From Bacillota bacterium (GTDB lineage: Bacteria > Bacillota > Limnochordia > Limnochordales > ZCTH02-B6), in contig QGSR01000076.1 in the NCBI GenBank assembly GCA_003387805.1, forward strand, positions 1 through 8,267: 8,267 nucleotides of DNA, given 5' to 3'. A program made the translations under genes and the position numbers. Below the pieces are notes generated by a model. That model did not search any database. It saw only the letters and a list, made by a program, of their open reading frames with translations, and was not told the DNA's origin. Numbering within the stretch: position 1 is the first letter of the stretch; the number at the start of each line of letters is the position of its first letter. This document shows, in pieces, positions 6,292-8,267 of the stretch.

Positions 6292-8267
6292 TTGCAAAAA
6301 CTGCATCAAGGACGGTCCGCGGCGGCGGAGCGTTTGTATTACGGAGTGGTGGGCAACGGGGAGACGGCCGCGCTCATCGGGCCGGATCTGGCCGTGCGCT
6401 GGCTGTGCCTGCCGCGTTTTGACGGGACGCCGTTTTTCGCGTCGGCGCTGGATCCGAGGCGGGGCGGCGAGCTGACCATTGAACTGGAACACGGGCGCGG
6501 CGAGCCGGGCTTGGCCCGCCTGACCCCGGGCCGGGTGCGGGTGGAGCAGGAGTACCTGGGCCGCACCAACGTGCTGTCCACGGGCGTGGTGGCCGACGAC
6601 GTGCGCCTGCAGGCGGTGGACGCCATGCCGTGGCGGCGGCCGCTGCTGGTGCGGCGGGTGAGCGTGACCAATACCGGCCCGGAGCCCGAGGCGTTTCGGC
6701 TCAAGTTCCACCTGGAGCCGGTGCGGTCGGCCCACTGGTCTTTCGCGGTGCAGGAGAATGAAGATGCGGCCTTCCTGACGGTGGCGGAGAAAGCCGCGGC
6801 GCTGGCCGTGGGCTGGGTGGCGGGCGCGGGCGAAGGCGCCGCCGGCCCGGCCGAAGCCATCGCCGGCCCGACTGTCGGCACGCCCGCCGCGGAGGCGGGG
6901 CCCGCCGCCGGCCCGCAGCGGCTGACGACGCCGGTGCTGGCGCCGGGCCAGCGGGTTGACGCAATTTTGCTGCTGGCCTACGGGCCCGACGCGGCGGCCG
7001 CGGCGGGCCGCTGGCGGGAAGCCGCGGCCGGGCTGCAGGCGGCGCCGCCGGGTGATCCGGAAGGCCTCGAGCGGGAGAAGCGGTTTTGGGCCGACTGGCT
7101 GGCCCGGGCCCGCTTTCCGCAGGGCGTTTCGCCCGAGCTGGAGGAGGCCTACGCCCGCAGCCTGCTGACGCTGAAGCTGCTGACCCACGAAGAGAGCGGC
7201 GCCATTTTGGCCGCGGCCACCGCGTCGTTTCCGGCGGTGCCCGGCGGCACCGACAACTGGGACTACCGCTACTGCTGGCTGCGGGACGGCTACTACAGCG
7301 CCCGCACCTACGACGAGGCGGGGCTGCACACGGAGGCCCGGGCGTTTTACGAGTTCGCCCTGCGCTGCCAGGCGCCCGACGGCCGCTGGCACCAGCCCCT
7401 GTACACGCTGGACGGCGGCGGGCCGGTGGAGCTTGTCGTTGAAGACTTGGCCGGGCCGGGCGGCGAGAAGCCCGTCCGCTTCGGCAACGCAGCCTACGAT
7501 CAGCTTCAGATCGACAACGAGCCCAGCGTTTTGCACGGCCTGTGGATTCACGCGCAGAAAACCCGGGACCGCGAGTGGTTTGCCGCCCGCTGGGACGCCA
7601 TCCGGCGGGCCGCGGACGCGATGATGGAGCTGTGGCACCGGCCGGAAAACGGCATCTGGGAAATCCGGGAGCGGCGCGACCACTGGGTGTACGGGAAAGC
7701 GCTGTGCGCCGCGGGCTTCCGGGCCGCGGCGGAGCTGGCCGACTGGCTGGGCTATCCCGCCCACGCCGAAAGGTGGCGGGCCGAGGCCGACGCGGTGGCC
7801 CGGCAGGTCATCGAGAACGGCTGGTGCCCCGAGCGCGAGGCGTATTTGCAGACGTACGACAAAAACTCGCCGCTGGACATCTCGGCGCTGGCGCTGGTGC
7901 TGTGGGACTTGCTGCCGGCCGACGACCAGCGCATCGTGAAAACCGTCGCGGCCTTCGAGCGGCCGCTGAAACTGCCCGAGGCATCCGCGGCAGGATCGGC
8001 GCCGGCGGCAGGGCCGGCGCCAGGGGCACGGACCGGGCCGGGGGCAGGACCGGCACCCGACGAGCCGCCCACCGATGACCCGTTCTGGGGCATGCACCAC
8101 CTGAAAGGCGGCCTGCGGATGAACGGCGCGTTCGCCCGCTACGACTACGCCGCGGAGCCGTTCTACCTGCCGACGCTGTGGATGGCCCGCTACTACCTGC
8201 GGGCCGGGCATCTCCAGCGGGCCCGGGAACTGGTGCAGGTCTGCCTCGACAACCCGACCAGCCTCGG
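6292..8267 (+). CDS. Glycoside hydrolase family 15 enzyme (glucoamylase/trehalase type), 3' end outside window
   Basis: The frame is open from TTG at 6292 to the window edge, 658 codons, without a stop. The N-terminal part has the GH15 pattern VGNGETAALIGPDLAVRWLC...PRFDG (about 20-50), then the beta-sandwich domain. The catalytic alpha/alpha barrel shows NWDYRYCWLRDG (322-333), GIWE (454-457, E457 the likely general acid) and DHWVYGK. The catalytic base, near the C-terminus in this family, would lie beyond the window. No signal peptide is seen, so it should hydrolyse imported alpha-glucosides in the cytoplasm, releasing glucose by inversion. Two Ala/Gly/Pro-rich inserts lie at about 174-208 and 563-594. 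The TTG start directly follows the permease TAG in the same frame, with AAGGGG at 6283-6288. TTG at 6334 is an alternative start that still keeps the domain. Substrate (maltooligosaccharide, trehalose or other) is undecided. Confidence 0.92.
   Translation, partial: MQKLHQGRSAAAERLYYGVVGNGETAALIGPDLAVRWLCLPRFDGTPFFASALDPRRGGELTIELEHGRGEPGLARLTPGRVRVEQEYLGRTNVLSTGVVADDVRLQAVDAMPWRRPLLVRRVSVTNTGPEPEAFRLKFHLEPVRSAHWSFAVQENEDAAFLTVAEKAAALAVGWVAGAGEGAAGPAEAIAGPTVGTPAAEAGPAAGPQRLTTPVLAPGQRVDAILLLAYGPDAAAAAGRWREAAAGLQAAPPGDPEGLEREKRFWADWLARARFPQGVSPELEEAYARSLLTLKLLTHEESGAILAAATASFPAVPGGTDNWDYRYCWLRDGYYSARTYDEAGLHTEARAFYEFALRCQAPDGRWHQPLYTLDGGGPVELVVEDLAGPGGEKPVRFGNAAYDQLQIDNEPSVLHGLWIHAQKTRDREWFAARWDAIRRAADAMMELWHRPENGIWEIRERRDHWVYGKALCAAGFRAAAELADWLGYPAHAERWRAEADAVARQVIENGWCPEREAYLQTYDKNSPLDISALALVLWDLLPADDQRIVKTVAAFERPLKLPEASAAGSAPAAGPAPGARTGPGAGPAPDEPPTDDPFWGMHHLKGGLRMNGAFARYDYAAEPFYLPTLWMARYYLRAGHLQRARELVQVCLDNPTSL

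Overview
The window is GC-rich DNA with strong AGGAGG ribosome-binding sites and mixed TTG, GTG and ATG starts. It holds a carbohydrate locus running entirely on the + strand. The layout suggests a high-GC, possibly thermophilic member of the Bacillota (for example the Limnochordia/Symbiobacterium-like lineages), but that assignment is an inference from style only. No rRNA, tRNA or phylogenetic marker is present to settle it.

Region by region: positions 1-105 are a 14-bp tandem repeat. Positions 166-995 are a strikingly ordered array of ~245-bp modules, each beginning with three helically phased 31-bp units built on a CCTC...GAGGCTT dyad (12 units in all). Positions 1095-1230 hold an AT-rich island, a perfect 14-bp LacI-type operator and a TATAAT hexamer. 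A LacI-family regulator follows (1424-2596, TTG start). The next intergenic region contains a second, unrelated array of about seven 23-bp repeats (2696-2856). Then come an AglE-type alpha-glucoside-binding protein (2932-4218), two consecutive GC-rich stem-loops (4275-4347), a single-polypeptide fusion of the two alpha-glucoside permeases AglF and AglG (4417-6291), and a glycoside hydrolase family 15 enzyme (from 6292, running off the window end).

How the genes fit together: in rhizobial agl loci the order is regulator - binding protein - two permeases - alpha-glucosidase - ATPase. Here the same logic is seen with two changes. The two permeases are fused, and a cytoplasmic GH15 glucoamylase/trehalase-type enzyme occupies the hydrolase position. 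The binding protein would capture an alpha-glucoside outside the membrane, the 12-helix fused permease would import it, and GH15 would hydrolyse it in the cytoplasm to release glucose. No ATP-binding subunit is in the window; it may lie downstream or be a shared ATPase encoded elsewhere. The LacI-type protein probably controls the locus in response to the sugar.

The most unusual items are the phased 31-bp/245-bp array, the second 23-bp array directly upstream of the binding-protein gene, the AglF-AglG fusion, and a recurring habit of Ala/Gly/Pro-rich insertions in otherwise conserved proteins (LacI, the permease linker, and GH15 twice).
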